This document shows positions 55,449 to 63,824 of a stretch of 64,000 nt of DNA, piece by piece. A program made the translations under genes and the position numbers. Each line of letters opens with the position of its first letter. The first letter of the stretch is position 1. The DNA comes from Jiangella sp. DSM 45060 (GTDB taxonomy: Bacteria; Actinomycetota; Actinomycetes; Jiangellales; Jiangellaceae): NCBI RefSeq assembly GCF_900105175.1, contig NZ_LT629771.1, positions 248,001 to 312,000 of the forward strand. Reading direction: 5' to 3'. The notes beneath the pieces were generated by a model that was not told the DNA's origin, ran no database searches, and saw only the letters and a program-made list of their open reading frames with translations.

Positions 55449-56321
55449 TCAGACGCCGACCGGGTGCCAGACGGTCTTCGTCTCGAGGTAGGCGGTGATG
55501 CGCTCGAGGCCGGGCTCGGCGATCCAGTCGGGCTCGGCCTGCGGCGCGCGCACCACCCGCTTGAGGTTGTCGGCCGCGGCCAGCTCGAGCGCGCTCGCCC
55601 GTTCGGCGTCGCCCGCGGCGCCGGCGAGGTCGACGGCGTTGACGTCCATGTGCGCGGCCAGGACGGGCGCGGTGTCGGCGAGGGCGCCGGTGAGGACGTT
55701 GACGACGCCGCCCGGGACGTCGGACGTCGCCAGCACCTCGGACAGCGTGATGGCCGGCAGCGGGCGCTCCGCCGACGCCGTCAGCACCGCCGTGTTGCCG
55801 CCGACGATGACCGGTGCCAGCACCGAGACGAGGCCCAGCAGCGACGAGCGCTGCGGCGCCAGCACGGCGGCGACGCCGGTGGGCTCGGGCACGGAGAAGT
55901 CGAAGTACGGCCCGGCGACCGGGTTGCTCGACCCGACCACCTGGGCGATCTTGTCGGCCCACCCGGCGTACCAGACCCAGCGGTCGATGGCTTCGTCGAC
56001 GAGCGACACGGCCTTCGCGCGGGCCACGCCCTCGCCGGCGGCGACCTCGTCGACGAACTGGGCGTGCCGGCCCTCCATGACCTCGGCGACGCGGTACAGC
56101 ACCTGGCCGCGGTTGTACGCCGTGGCACCGGACCACCCGCCGAAGGCCTTGCGGGCGGCGACGACGGCGTCGCGGGCGTCCTTGCGCGAGGCCCAGGCGG
56201 CGTTGGCCAGGAACGTGCCCTTGGCGTCCACCACCTCGTAGGACCGGCCGGACTCCGAACGGGGGAACTTGCCGCCGACGTAGAGCTTGTAGGTCTTCTT
56301 CACAGCCAGACGCTCGGCCAT
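55449..56321 (-). CDS. shortened aldehyde dehydrogenase-fold protein without catalytic cysteine
   Basis: A 290-residue ALDH-superfamily protein. It begins YKLYVGGKFPRSESGRSYEV and covers the cofactor half (FSVPEPTGVAAVLAPQRSSLLGLV, PGGVVNVLTG), but ends after AEPDWIAEPGLERITAYLETK, so the catalytic Cys region (GQxCxA) is missing; the usual length is about 480. Its ATG overlaps the upstream ALDH stop (TGATG), so it is made with a full-length enzyme; it may be a regulatory or structural partner. Confidence 0.85.
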   Translation of the reverse strand: MAERLAVKKTYKLYVGGKFPRSESGRSYEVVDAKGTFLANAAWASRKDARDAVVAARKAFGGWSGATAYNRGQVLYRVAEVMEGRHAQFVDEVAAGEGVARAKAVSLVDEAIDRWVWYAGWADKIAQVVGSSNPVAGPYFDFSVPEPTGVAAVLAPQRSSLLGLVSVLAPVIVGGNTAVLTASAERPLPAITLSEVLATSDVPGGVVNVLTGALADTAPVLAAHMDVNAVDLAGAAGDAERASALELAAADNLKRVVRAPQAEPDWIAEPGLERITAYLETKTVWHPVGV

Positions 56322-57763
56322 CAGTGCTCGCCCTTCAGGTACGCCAGCAGACCGTGGCGGCCGCCCTCGCGGCCGTAGCCCGACTCCTTATAGCCGCCGA
56401 ACGGCGACGTGGGGTCGAACCGGTTGAACGTGTTGGCCCAGACGACGCCGGCCCGCAGCTGCTGCGCCATGGACAGGATGCGCGAGCCCTTCTCCGTCCA
56501 CACGCCCGCGGACAGCCCGAACGGCGTGTTGTTGGCCTTCTCGACCGCCTCGGCCGGGGTGCGGAACGTCAGCACCGACAGGACCGGGCCGAAGATCTCC
56601 TCGCGGGCGATGCGGTGTGCCTGGGTGACGCCGGTGAACAGCGTCGGCGGGAACCAGAAGCCGCGCTCGGGCAGCTCGCACTCGGGCGACCAGCGCTCGG
56701 CGCCTTCGGCCTCGCCGACCTCGGACAGCTCGCGGATGCGCGCCAGCTGCTCGGCGGAGTTGATGGCGCCGATGTCGGTGTTCTTGTCGAGCGGGTCGCC
56801 GACGCGCAGCGTGCCCAGCCGCCGCTTCAGCCGGCCCAGGACGTCGTCGTACACCGACTCCTGCACCAGCAGCCGCGAGCCCGCGCAGCACACGTGGCCC
56901 TGGTTGAAGAAGATGCCGTTGACGATCCCTTCGACCGCCTGGTCGATGGGGGCGTCGTCGAACACGATGTTCGCGGCCTTGCCGCCCAGCTCGAGCGTCG
57001 CCTTCTTGGCGGTGCCGGCGACGCTGCGGGCGATCTGCTTGCCGACCTCGGTGGACCCGGTGAACGCGACCTTGTCGACGCCGGGGTGCTCGACCAGCGC
57101 GCGGCCGGTGTCGCCGGCGCCGGTGAGGATGTTGACGACGCCCGGCGGGAGGTCGGCCTGCTGGCAGATCTCGGCGAACAGCAGCGCCGTCAGCGGGGTG
57201 GTCTCGGCCGGCTTGAGCACGACCGTGTTGCCGGCGGCCAGCGCGGGCGCGATCTTCCACGACAGCATGAGCAGCGGGAAGTTCCACGGGATGACCTGCG
57301 CGGCGACGCCGTACGGCTTCGGGTCGGGCCCGGCGCCGGCCCACGCCAGCTTGTCGGCCCACCCGGCGTAGTAGAAGAAGTGCGCCGCGACCAGCGGGAT
57401 GTCGACGTCGCGGGACTCGCGGATCGGCTTGCCGTTGTCGATGGACTCGAGGACGGCCAGCTCGCGGGCCCGCTCCTGGATGATGCGGGCGATGCGGAAC
57501 AGGTACTTGCCGCGGTCGCGCCCGGACAGCTTCGACCACGTGCGCTCGTAGGCGCGGCGGGCGGCCTGGACCGCCTTGTCGACGTCCTCGGCGCCGGCCG
57601 ACGCGATCTCGGCCAGCACCTCCTCGGTGGCCGGGTTGACCGACTTGAACGTCGAGCCGTCGATGGGTTCGGCGAACTCGCCGTTCACGAACAGGCCGTA
57701 CGAACTGCGGATGTCGACGATGGCCCGCGACTCCGGAGCCGGCGCGTACTCGAACTTCGTCAT
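56321..57763 (-). CDS. aldehyde dehydrogenase
   Basis: A 480-residue ALDH. NPATEEVLAEIASAG, VIPWNFPLLMLSWKIAPALA and FTGSTEVGKQIA bind the cofactor; LELGGKAANIVFDD holds the catalytic Glu region; FFNQGHVCCAGSR holds the catalytic Cys (C292 or C293). By context it may oxidise acetaldehyde from deoC, next on this strand but separated by a convergent gene. ATG at 57763. The stop overlaps the shortened ALDH start. Confidence 0.93.
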   Translation of the reverse strand: MTKFEYAPAPESRAIVDIRSSYGLFVNGEFAEPIDGSTFKSVNPATEEVLAEIASAGAEDVDKAVQAARRAYERTWSKLSGRDRGKYLFRIARIIQERARELAVLESIDNGKPIRESRDVDIPLVAAHFFYYAGWADKLAWAGAGPDPKPYGVAAQVIPWNFPLLMLSWKIAPALAAGNTVVLKPAETTPLTALLFAEICQQADLPPGVVNILTGAGDTGRALVEHPGVDKVAFTGSTEVGKQIARSVAGTAKKATLELGGKAANIVFDDAPIDQAVEGIVNGIFFNQGHVCCAGSRLLVQESVYDDVLGRLKRRLGTLRVGDPLDKNTDIGAINSAEQLARIRELSEVGEAEGAERWSPECELPERGFWFPPTLFTGVTQAHRIAREEIFGPVLSVLTFRTPAEAVEKANNTPFGLSAGVWTEKGSRILSMAQQLRAGVVWANTFNRFDPTSPFGGYKESGYGREGGRHGLLAYLKGEH

Positions 57764-57914
57764 GGTGATCAGTCCATGGTCACTTGGTCGGCCTGCACGG
57801 TACCCAGCGTAGGCGCTCCGGACCGCCGCCGTTTGTCCGTACCGGTGCTTGCGCGGGTCCGTGAGCGGTGCCAGCGTCGAGAGGCGTGTGAATCGACCTC
57901 GGGGGGCGATCATC

Positions 57915-59438
57915 ATGCCCAGTCGGCGAGCCGTCACGTTCATCGCGGGGACCGGACTCATCGTGGCCGGCGCGATCCCGGCGATCGCCGGGCCGCTGGT
58001 CACCGGGCCGCTGGTCCAGGTGTCGGGGACGAGCCCGTTCCTCGGCTGCACCGCGGACGGCATCGACGAGCAGTCCGGGACGGTGTACCTCAACAGCGAG
58101 GTCGAGCCGTGGCTGGACGTGAACCCGGCCGACGCCGGCAACGTCGTCGGCATCTGGCAGGCCGACCGCTGGGACAACGGCGGCGCCCGCGGACTGGTCG
58201 CGGGGGTCAGCCAGGACGGCGGCGGCACCTGGCAGCAGGTGGTCATCCCGGACATCACGCTGTGCTCCGGCGGCACGTACGACCGCGCGACCGATCCGTG
58301 GGTCTCGTTCGGCCCGGACGGTCGGCTGCACCAGCTGGCGCTGTCGTTCAACGACGTAGCACCGCCGTTCGAGCCGCGCGACTTCGACCACGCGCTGCTG
58401 GCCAGCTACTCCGACGACGGCGGGCTGACGTGGAGCGACCCGGTCGAGGTGATCCGCGACCTGGACGCGAACGTCTTCAACGACAAGCAGACCATCACCG
58501 CCGACCCCACCGACCCGGACCTCGTGTACGCCGTCTGGGACCGGCTGGTCTTCCCCGGCAGCGAGCGCGCCAGCGTGATCGCCGGCTTCGTCACCCAGGC
58601 GTTCTCCGGGCCGGCCTGGTTCGCCCGCAGCACGGACGGCGGAGTGACGTGGGAGGCGCCGAAGGAGATCTACGACCCGGGCATGCGCGACCAGACCATC
58701 GGCAACCAGATCGTCGTGCAGCCCGACGGCACGCTGGTGAACGTCTTCAACGAGATCCGCAACGACAACCGCGGCGGCCGGCGCGGCAACAACGTCGCCG
58801 TCATGATCTCCGAGGACCAGGGCGTCACGTGGTCCGAACGGATCTTCATCAGCCGGCTGGGCACCATCGAGATCACCGACCCGGACACCGGCGACCCCGT
58901 CCGCACCGGCGACATCATCCCCGACATCGCGGTGAACCGTGAGACCGGCGCGCTGTACGCCGTCTGGCAGGATGCCCGGTTCAGCGGCGGCCAGTTCGAC
59001 AGCATCGCCTTCTCGCAGTCTCTCGACGGCGGGCTGACCTGGTCCGAGCCGATCGAGGTGAACGCGACGCCCGGCACCGTGCCCGCCGGCAACCAGCAGG
59101 CGTTCACGGCGTCGGTGCAGGTGGCGGACGACGGGACGATCGGCGTGACGTACTACGACTTCCGCAACAACACGCCGTCGGCCACGACGCTGCCCACCGA
59201 CTACTGGCTGGTGCACTGCCACCCGGCGACGCCGGCGAGCTGCGCCGACGAGGCGAACTGGGGTGCCGAGGTCCGGCTCACGAACGCGCCGTTCGACATG
59301 CGGCTGGCGCCGTTCGCGCTCGGGTTCTTCACCGGTGACTACGAGGGTCTGTCGAACATCGGGACGGACTTCGCGGCGTTCTTCTCGCAGTCGCACGGCA
59401 CCGACCCGGCCAGCACGTTCTTCCGGGCCGCCGGGTGA
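57915..59438 (+). CDS. secreted sialidase-fold (BNR/Asp-box) protein, second copy
   Basis: A 507-residue exported protein: signal peptide MPSRRAVTFIAGTGLIVAGA and five Asp-box-like motifs (SQDGGGTW, SDDGGLTW, STDGGVTW, SEDQGVTW, SLDGGLTW), a six-bladed sialidase-like propeller. It is related in design to the 36.1 kb protein. It is convergent with deoC and divergent from the ALDH pair, which it separates. Substrate unknown. Confidence 0.85.
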   Translation: MPSRRAVTFIAGTGLIVAGAIPAIAGPLVTGPLVQVSGTSPFLGCTADGIDEQSGTVYLNSEVEPWLDVNPADAGNVVGIWQADRWDNGGARGLVAGVSQDGGGTWQQVVIPDITLCSGGTYDRATDPWVSFGPDGRLHQLALSFNDVAPPFEPRDFDHALLASYSDDGGLTWSDPVEVIRDLDANVFNDKQTITADPTDPDLVYAVWDRLVFPGSERASVIAGFVTQAFSGPAWFARSTDGGVTWEAPKEIYDPGMRDQTIGNQIVVQPDGTLVNVFNEIRNDNRGGRRGNNVAVMISEDQGVTWSERIFISRLGTIEITDPDTGDPVRTGDIIPDIAVNRETGALYAVWQDARFSGGQFDSIAFSQSLDGGLTWSEPIEVNATPGTVPAGNQQAFTASVQVADDGTIGVTYYDFRNNTPSATTLPTDYWLVHCHPATPASCADEANWGAEVRLTNAPFDMRLAPFALGFFTGDYEGLSNIGTDFAAFFSQSHGTDPASTFFRAAG

Positions 59439-59445
59439 GCGGAGG

Positions 59446-60402
59446 TCAGTCGAGGGTGAAGTAGTCGGGGCCCGCGTAGCGGCCGGTGGCGAGCTTCTGC
59501 CGCTGCATGAGCAGGTCGTTGAGCAGGCTGGACGCGCCGAGCCGGAACCAGTCGGGGTCGAGCCAGTCGTCGCCCGCGGTCTCGTTGACCAGGACCAGGT
59601 ACTTGATGGCGTCCTTGCTGGTGCGGATGCCGCCGGCCGGCTTCACCCCGACCTGGCGGCCGGTGGCCTCGCGGAAGTCGCGGACCGCCTCGAGCATGAC
59701 CAGCGTGACGGGCAGCGTGGCGGCCGGCGCGACCTTGCCGGTGCTGGTCTTGATGAAGTCGCCGCCGGCCAGCATGGCCAGCCACGACGCCCTTCTGACG
59801 TTGTCGTAGGTCGCGAGCTCACCGGTCTCGAGGATGACCTTGAGGTGGGCGTCGCCGGCGGCCTGCTTGACCGCGACGATCTCGTCGAACACCGCGCCGT
59901 AGCGGCCGGCCAGGAACGCGCCGCGGTCGATGACCATGTCGACCTCGTCGGCGCCGGCCGCGACCGCGTCGCGGGTGTCGGCCTCCTTGACCGCCAGGCT
60001 GGTGCGCCCGGACGGGAACCCGGTGGCGACGCTGGCCACCTTCACCGTCCTCCGGGCCCCGCCGAGCGCTTCCACCGCCGTGGCGACGAGGTCGGGGTAG
60101 ACGCAGATGGCGGCGACCTGGGGGACCGTGCGGTCGGACGGGTCGGGGCGCAGCGCCTTGGCGCACAGCGCCCGCACCTTGCCCGGGGTGTCCTGGCCCT
60201 CCAGCGTGGTGAGATCGATCATCGAGATGGCGAGGTCGATGGCGTACTGCTTGGCCGTGGTCTTGATGGACCGCGTGGCCAGCGTGGCCGCCCGGGCCTC
60301 GGCGCCGGTCTGGTCGACCCCCGGCAGGCCGTGCAGGAAGCGGCGCAACGACGCCTCGGAGGAGGCGATGTCGGACAGGCGCGCGTCGTCGAGCAGGGTC
60401 AC
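59446..60402 (-). CDS. deoC: deoxyribose-phosphate aldolase
   Basis: A 318-residue class-I aldolase. AISMIDLTTLEGQDTPGKVRALC, DEVDMVIDRGAFLAGRY and DFIKTSTGKVAPAATLP (Schiff-base Lys in KTSTGK) define DeoC. It splits 2-deoxyribose-5-phosphate to glyceraldehyde-3-phosphate and acetaldehyde, the end of deoxynucleoside catabolism started by deoA. The start is GTG at 60402. The ALDH genes on the same strand lie just beyond an inserted sialidase-fold gene. Confidence 0.95.
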   Translation of the reverse strand: MTLLDDARLSDIASSEASLRRFLHGLPGVDQTGAEARAATLATRSIKTTAKQYAIDLAISMIDLTTLEGQDTPGKVRALCAKALRPDPSDRTVPQVAAICVYPDLVATAVEALGGARRTVKVASVATGFPSGRTSLAVKEADTRDAVAAGADEVDMVIDRGAFLAGRYGAVFDEIVAVKQAAGDAHLKVILETGELATYDNVRRASWLAMLAGGDFIKTSTGKVAPAATLPVTLVMLEAVRDFREATGRQVGVKPAGGIRTSKDAIKYLVLVNETAGDDWLDPDWFRLGASSLLNDLLMQRQKLATGRYAGPDYFTLD

Positions 60403-60471
60403 GCCTTCGAGTCTAGGCCGCTCGTCCGTCCTTCGAGATCCGGCCGGGTCTGGCCTCCTGCCGGGCGGCGG

Positions 60472-60487
60472 GTGTATACGTATACAC
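60472..60487. promoter_or_regulatory. perfect 16-bp palindrome abutting the ATG at 60488
   Basis: GTGTATACGTATACAC, a perfect palindrome with the central CG of LacI-type operators. The next base starts the ATG of the dehydrogenase gene, so a bound protein would block initiation. The LacI-family gene at 61813 is the natural candidate to bind it. Confidence 0.75.
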
Positions 60488-61807
60488 ATGCTGACGCTCA
60501 AGGATCGTTCCGCCGCCGTGGACCGCAGCGCCGAGGCCGCCGCCGTCACCGCCACCGTCGCGAGCATGCTGGCCGAGATCGAGGCCGGGGGCGACGCCGC
60601 CGTCCGGAAGTACTCCGAGCAACTGGACTCCTGGTCGCCGTCGTCGTTCCGGCTGACCGGCGAGGAGATCGAGCGGATCGTCGCGACGGTGCCGGAGCAG
60701 GCGCTGGCGGACATCCGGTTCGCGCAGGCACAGGTGCGCGGGTTCGCCGAACGGCAGCTGGCGTCGATGCACGAGTTCGAGGTCGAGACGCTGCCGGGCG
60801 TGCGCCTCGGGCAGAAGCACCTGCCGATCGCGTCCGTCGGCGCCTACATCCCGGGCGGGCGCTACCCGCTGACCGCGTCGGCGCACATGACGATCGTGAC
60901 GGCGAAGGTGGCCGGCGTGCCGCGGGTGGCGGCCTGCACGCCGCCGATCCGCGGCGAGATCCCCGCTGCGACGATCGCGGCGATGTCGCTGGCCGGCGCG
61001 GACGAGATCTACCTGCTCGGCGGCGTCCAGGCCATCGGCACGCTGGCGCTGGGCACCGAGACCGTCCCGCCGGTCGACCTCATCGCCGGGCCGGGCAACG
61101 CCTACGTCGCCGAGGCGAAGAAGCAGCTCTACGGCCGCGTCGGGCTGGACCTGTTCGCCGGGCCGACGGAGATCCTGGTGCTCGCCGACGAGACCGCCGA
61201 CCCGTTCACCGTCGCCGTCGACCTGTTGTCGCAGGCCGAGCACGGGCCGGACTCGCCCGCCGTCCTCATCACGACCAGCGAGGAACTGGCCCAGGCGGCG
61301 ATGGCACACGTCGAGGAGATCCTGCCCGGCATGCCGACGAAGGACATGGCCGAGCCGGCCTGGCGCAATCACGGCGAGGTGCACGTCGCCGCCTCGCTGG
61401 ACGAGGCGTACGCGCTGGTCGACGAGCGTGCGTTCGAGCACGTCGAGGTGCTGACGGCGGACCCGCGGGCGGCGCTGGACCGGCTGCACAACTACGGCAG
61501 CCTGTTCCTCGGGTCGCTGACGACGGTGTCGTACGGCGACAAGGTCATCGGCACCAACCACGTGCTGCCGACGCGCGGCGCGGCCCGCTACACCGGCGGA
61601 CTGTGGGTCGGGAAGTACCTCAAGACCGTCACGTACCAGGAGATCACCGACCCGGCGTCCAGCGCGCTGCTCGGCGAGGTGTGCGGTCGCGCGTCGCGGG
61701 TCGAGCTGTTCGAGGGGCACGCCCGCTCCGGCGACATCCGTTTCGCCGCGCACACCGGCGGGTCCTTGCCGTGGACCGACCACGCGTTCGGGGCCGTGCG
61801 AGACTGA
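60488..61807 (+). CDS. histidinol-dehydrogenase-family protein (HisD paralogue)
   Basis: A 439-residue HisD-superfamily dehydrogenase: LIAGPGNAYVAEAKKQLYGRVGLDLFAGPTEI binds NAD, and LLSQAEHGPDSPA has the Gln/His Zn ligands. In E. coli HisD a further ligand (D360) and a C-terminal His lie in GLADF and EGLTAH; here those regions read GGLWVGKYLKT and EGHARSG, so by eye the Asp is replaced by Lys. This suits catabolic paralogues (for example sulfopropanediol-type dehydrogenases), not histidine synthesis. LacI gene and palindrome support a sugar-like or polyol substrate. Confidence 0.85.
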   Translation: MLTLKDRSAAVDRSAEAAAVTATVASMLAEIEAGGDAAVRKYSEQLDSWSPSSFRLTGEEIERIVATVPEQALADIRFAQAQVRGFAERQLASMHEFEVETLPGVRLGQKHLPIASVGAYIPGGRYPLTASAHMTIVTAKVAGVPRVAACTPPIRGEIPAATIAAMSLAGADEIYLLGGVQAIGTLALGTETVPPVDLIAGPGNAYVAEAKKQLYGRVGLDLFAGPTEILVLADETADPFTVAVDLLSQAEHGPDSPAVLITTSEELAQAAMAHVEEILPGMPTKDMAEPAWRNHGEVHVAASLDEAYALVDERAFEHVEVLTADPRAALDRLHNYGSLFLGSLTTVSYGDKVIGTNHVLPTRGAARYTGGLWVGKYLKTVTYQEITDPASSALLGEVCGRASRVELFEGHARSGDIRFAAHTGGSLPWTDHAFGAVRD

Positions 61808-61812
61808 CCGGC

Positions 61813-62793
61813 ATGGCCTCTGGACGTCCTCCCACCAGCGTCGACGTCGCGCGAGCGGCGGGCACATCGCAGGCGACGGTGTCGCGGGCGCTCAACGGCG
61901 GGCGGGTCGCGGCGGCCACCCGCGACCGCATCCTGGCCATCAGCCGCGAGCTCGGCTACACCCCCAATGCGGCGGCGCGGTCGATGGTGACCAGCCGGAC
62001 CGGCCTGGTCGGCGTCGTCGTGTCTGACCTCACCAACCCGTTCTACCCGGAGTTCCTGGACGAGATCGCCGCCTGCCTCGGCGCCCGGCGCCAGCACATG
62101 GTGCTGCAGAACGCCGGCGACTCGGTGGAACTGCTGCTGCAGCAACGCGTCGACGGCATCGTGTTCACCGCCGCGGTCGAGGGGTCCGCGGCGGTGGCCG
62201 ACCTGGTGGCGCGCCGGTTCCCGGTGGTGCTGGCCAACCGGGTCGTCGACGCCGCCTGCGACACCGTCGAGGGCGACCACCCGGCCGGCGCCGCCGCCGT
62301 CGTCGACCACCTGGCCGGGCTGGGGCACCGGCGCATCGCGGTGCTGGCCGGGCTGCCCGGCGCGAGCACGTCGGCGCGGCGGCTGGCCGGGATCCGCTCG
62401 CGGCTGTCGTCGCTCGGCCTGCCGGTGGCGGACGTCGTCGAGACCGGGTTCGACTACGCCCGCGCCGTGGCGGCGGCGACGTCGCTGCTGACCGGGTCGT
62501 CGCCGCCCACCGCGATCGTCGGGCTGAACGACCAGGTCGCGTTCGCCGCCCTCAACGCGGCCGCCGCGCTGGGCGTCGCGGTGCCGGCCCAGCTGTCCGT
62601 CGCCGGCTTCGACGACGTCCGCCAGGCGTCGTGGCCGACGATCGGGCTGACGACGGTGCGCCAGCCGCAGGCCGCGATGGCCGCCCGCTCCGTCGCGCTG
62701 CTGAACGAGCGCATCGACGACCCCGCGCTGCCGCCGCGGCACGAGGTGCTGCCGGCCGAGCTCGTCGTGCGCACGACGACCGGGCCGGCGTAG
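61813..62793 (+). CDS. LacI-family transcriptional regulator
   Basis: A 326-residue LacI protein: HTH at residues ~8-30 (TSVDVARAAGTSQATVSRAL), hinge region, then a periplasmic-binding-like effector domain (GLVGVVVSDLTNPFYPEFLD; VVLANRVVD; TAIVGLNDQVAFAALNAA). It starts five bases after the dehydrogenase stop, so they form one unit and it likely represses that operon via the palindrome at 60472 until an effector sugar or polyol is bound. Confidence 0.94.
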   Translation: MASGRPPTSVDVARAAGTSQATVSRALNGGRVAAATRDRILAISRELGYTPNAAARSMVTSRTGLVGVVVSDLTNPFYPEFLDEIAACLGARRQHMVLQNAGDSVELLLQQRVDGIVFTAAVEGSAAVADLVARRFPVVLANRVVDAACDTVEGDHPAGAAAVVDHLAGLGHRRIAVLAGLPGASTSARRLAGIRSRLSSLGLPVADVVETGFDYARAVAAATSLLTGSSPPTAIVGLNDQVAFAALNAAAALGVAVPAQLSVAGFDDVRQASWPTIGLTTVRQPQAAMAARSVALLNERIDDPALPPRHEVLPAELVVRTTTGPA

Positions 62794-62796
62794 GTC

Positions 62797-63546
62797 TCAC
62801 CCTGCGGCGGCGCGCAGCACGTCGATCTCGCCGCCCGGCATCGCCGGGTCGAAGCCGTGTTCGAACAGCCAGCGGATGTTCAGCAGGCTGCGCAGCGACC
62901 ACCACGCGCGGATCACGTCGAAGTCGACGTCCGTGCCGTAGCCCGCGACGACGTCGTCGAGGTGTTCCTCGTGGCCGAGCGTCAGAGTGGCGAGGTCGAA
63001 CATGGGGTCGCCCCGGCCCGCCTCGGACCAGTCGAGCACGCCGGTGACCTCGTCGCCGTCGACGAACACGTGCGTGAGCTGGAAGTCGCCGTGCGAGAAC
63101 ACCGGCGTCCACGGCCGGAACGCGGCCTCGGCGACCTCGCGGTTGCGCCTGACCAGGTCGGCGGGGAGGACGCCGTTCGCGACCAGCCACTCGCACTCGT
63201 CGTCGAGGCCGGTCGCGTCGCGCTCGGGACCCCGGCCCGGCCACGGCGGCAGCGGCGCCTCGTGCAGCCTCCGCGCGGCGGCGCCGGCCGCGGCCCACGC
63301 CGCCGACGAGGCGGGCGACGGTTCGCCGAGGACGCCGAGCGCTGTTCCGGGGAGCGCGGCGAGGGCGAGCACGGGCGGCTCGTGCCACAGGACCCGTGGT
63401 GTGGGGACGGGCGCGAGGGCCATCGCCTCGACCTCGACCTCGAGCCGGGCCGGATCGGCGTCGACCTTCAGGAACACGTCGCCCACCCGCAACGTCGTCC
63501 GCTCCCGATGCGCGACGACGACCTCGACCTCCTGCACGCCGGCCAT
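62797..63546 (-). CDS. APH-family phosphotransferase
   Basis: A 249-residue aminoglycoside-phosphotransferase-like kinase: PVFSHGDFQLTHVFVDG (HGD) and VLDWSEAGRGDPMFDLATLT (metal-site Asp). It is distinct from the 33.7 kb one. Convergent with the LacI gene. The substrate is unknown. Confidence 0.85.
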   Translation of the reverse strand: MAGVQEVEVVVAHRERTTLRVGDVFLKVDADPARLEVEVEAMALAPVPTPRVLWHEPPVLALAALPGTALGVLGEPSPASSAAWAAAGAAARRLHEAPLPPWPGRGPERDATGLDDECEWLVANGVLPADLVRRNREVAEAAFRPWTPVFSHGDFQLTHVFVDGDEVTGVLDWSEAGRGDPMFDLATLTLGHEEHLDDVVAGYGTDVDFDVIRAWWSLRSLLNIRWLFEHGFDPAMPGGEIDVLRAAAG

Positions 63547-63620
63547 TCTCGAAGGCCGCTCGCCGGCGTCGCAACGGGTTTTGCCGCGTGCGCCGGTCTT
63601 TGCAGGTTCGCTGGTTGGCT

Positions 63621-63678
63621 GGTACGCCGACCCCTCCCGGCCCGGGTGGGGCCCACCCTACGGGCGGGCACCGACACA
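63621..63678. repeat. dispersed ~57-bp GC-rich element (copy at 63.6 kb)
   Basis: A diverged copy ending in GGGCGGGCACCGACACA with the CCCACCCTACGGGCGGG core conserved. It lies between the phosphotransferase (start 63546) and the gene at the end of the window. Confidence 0.8.
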
Positions 63679-63681
63679 CTC

Positions 63682-63771
63682 GCCGACGCAGCCGACGCAG
63701 CCGACGCAGCCGACGCAGCCGACGCAGCCGACGCAGCCGACGCAGCCGACGCCGCCGACGCCGCCGACGCG
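63682..63771. repeat. 9-bp tandem array beside the element
   Basis: Seven copies of GCCGACGCA at 63682-63744, then two GCCGACGCC and one GCCGACGCG: ten 9-bp units directly after the 63.6 kb element. In one frame it would read Ala-Ala-Asp repeats, but no start or ribosome site is nearby. Confidence 0.9.
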
Positions 63772-63824
63772 GGCGACGGGGCGGGGCGGCTGTTGTGGGG
63801 GGCGGCCGGGTGGGGCGCGGGTGG

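Noticed and set aside
60488-61807. Assigning gene symbol hisD
   Set aside because: Key ligand positions appear altered and the setting (LacI, palindrome) is catabolic; family name only.
63682-63771. Ala-Ala-Asp repeat protein from the 9-bp array
   Set aside because: No start codon with ribosome site, and the array is next to the dispersed repeat.
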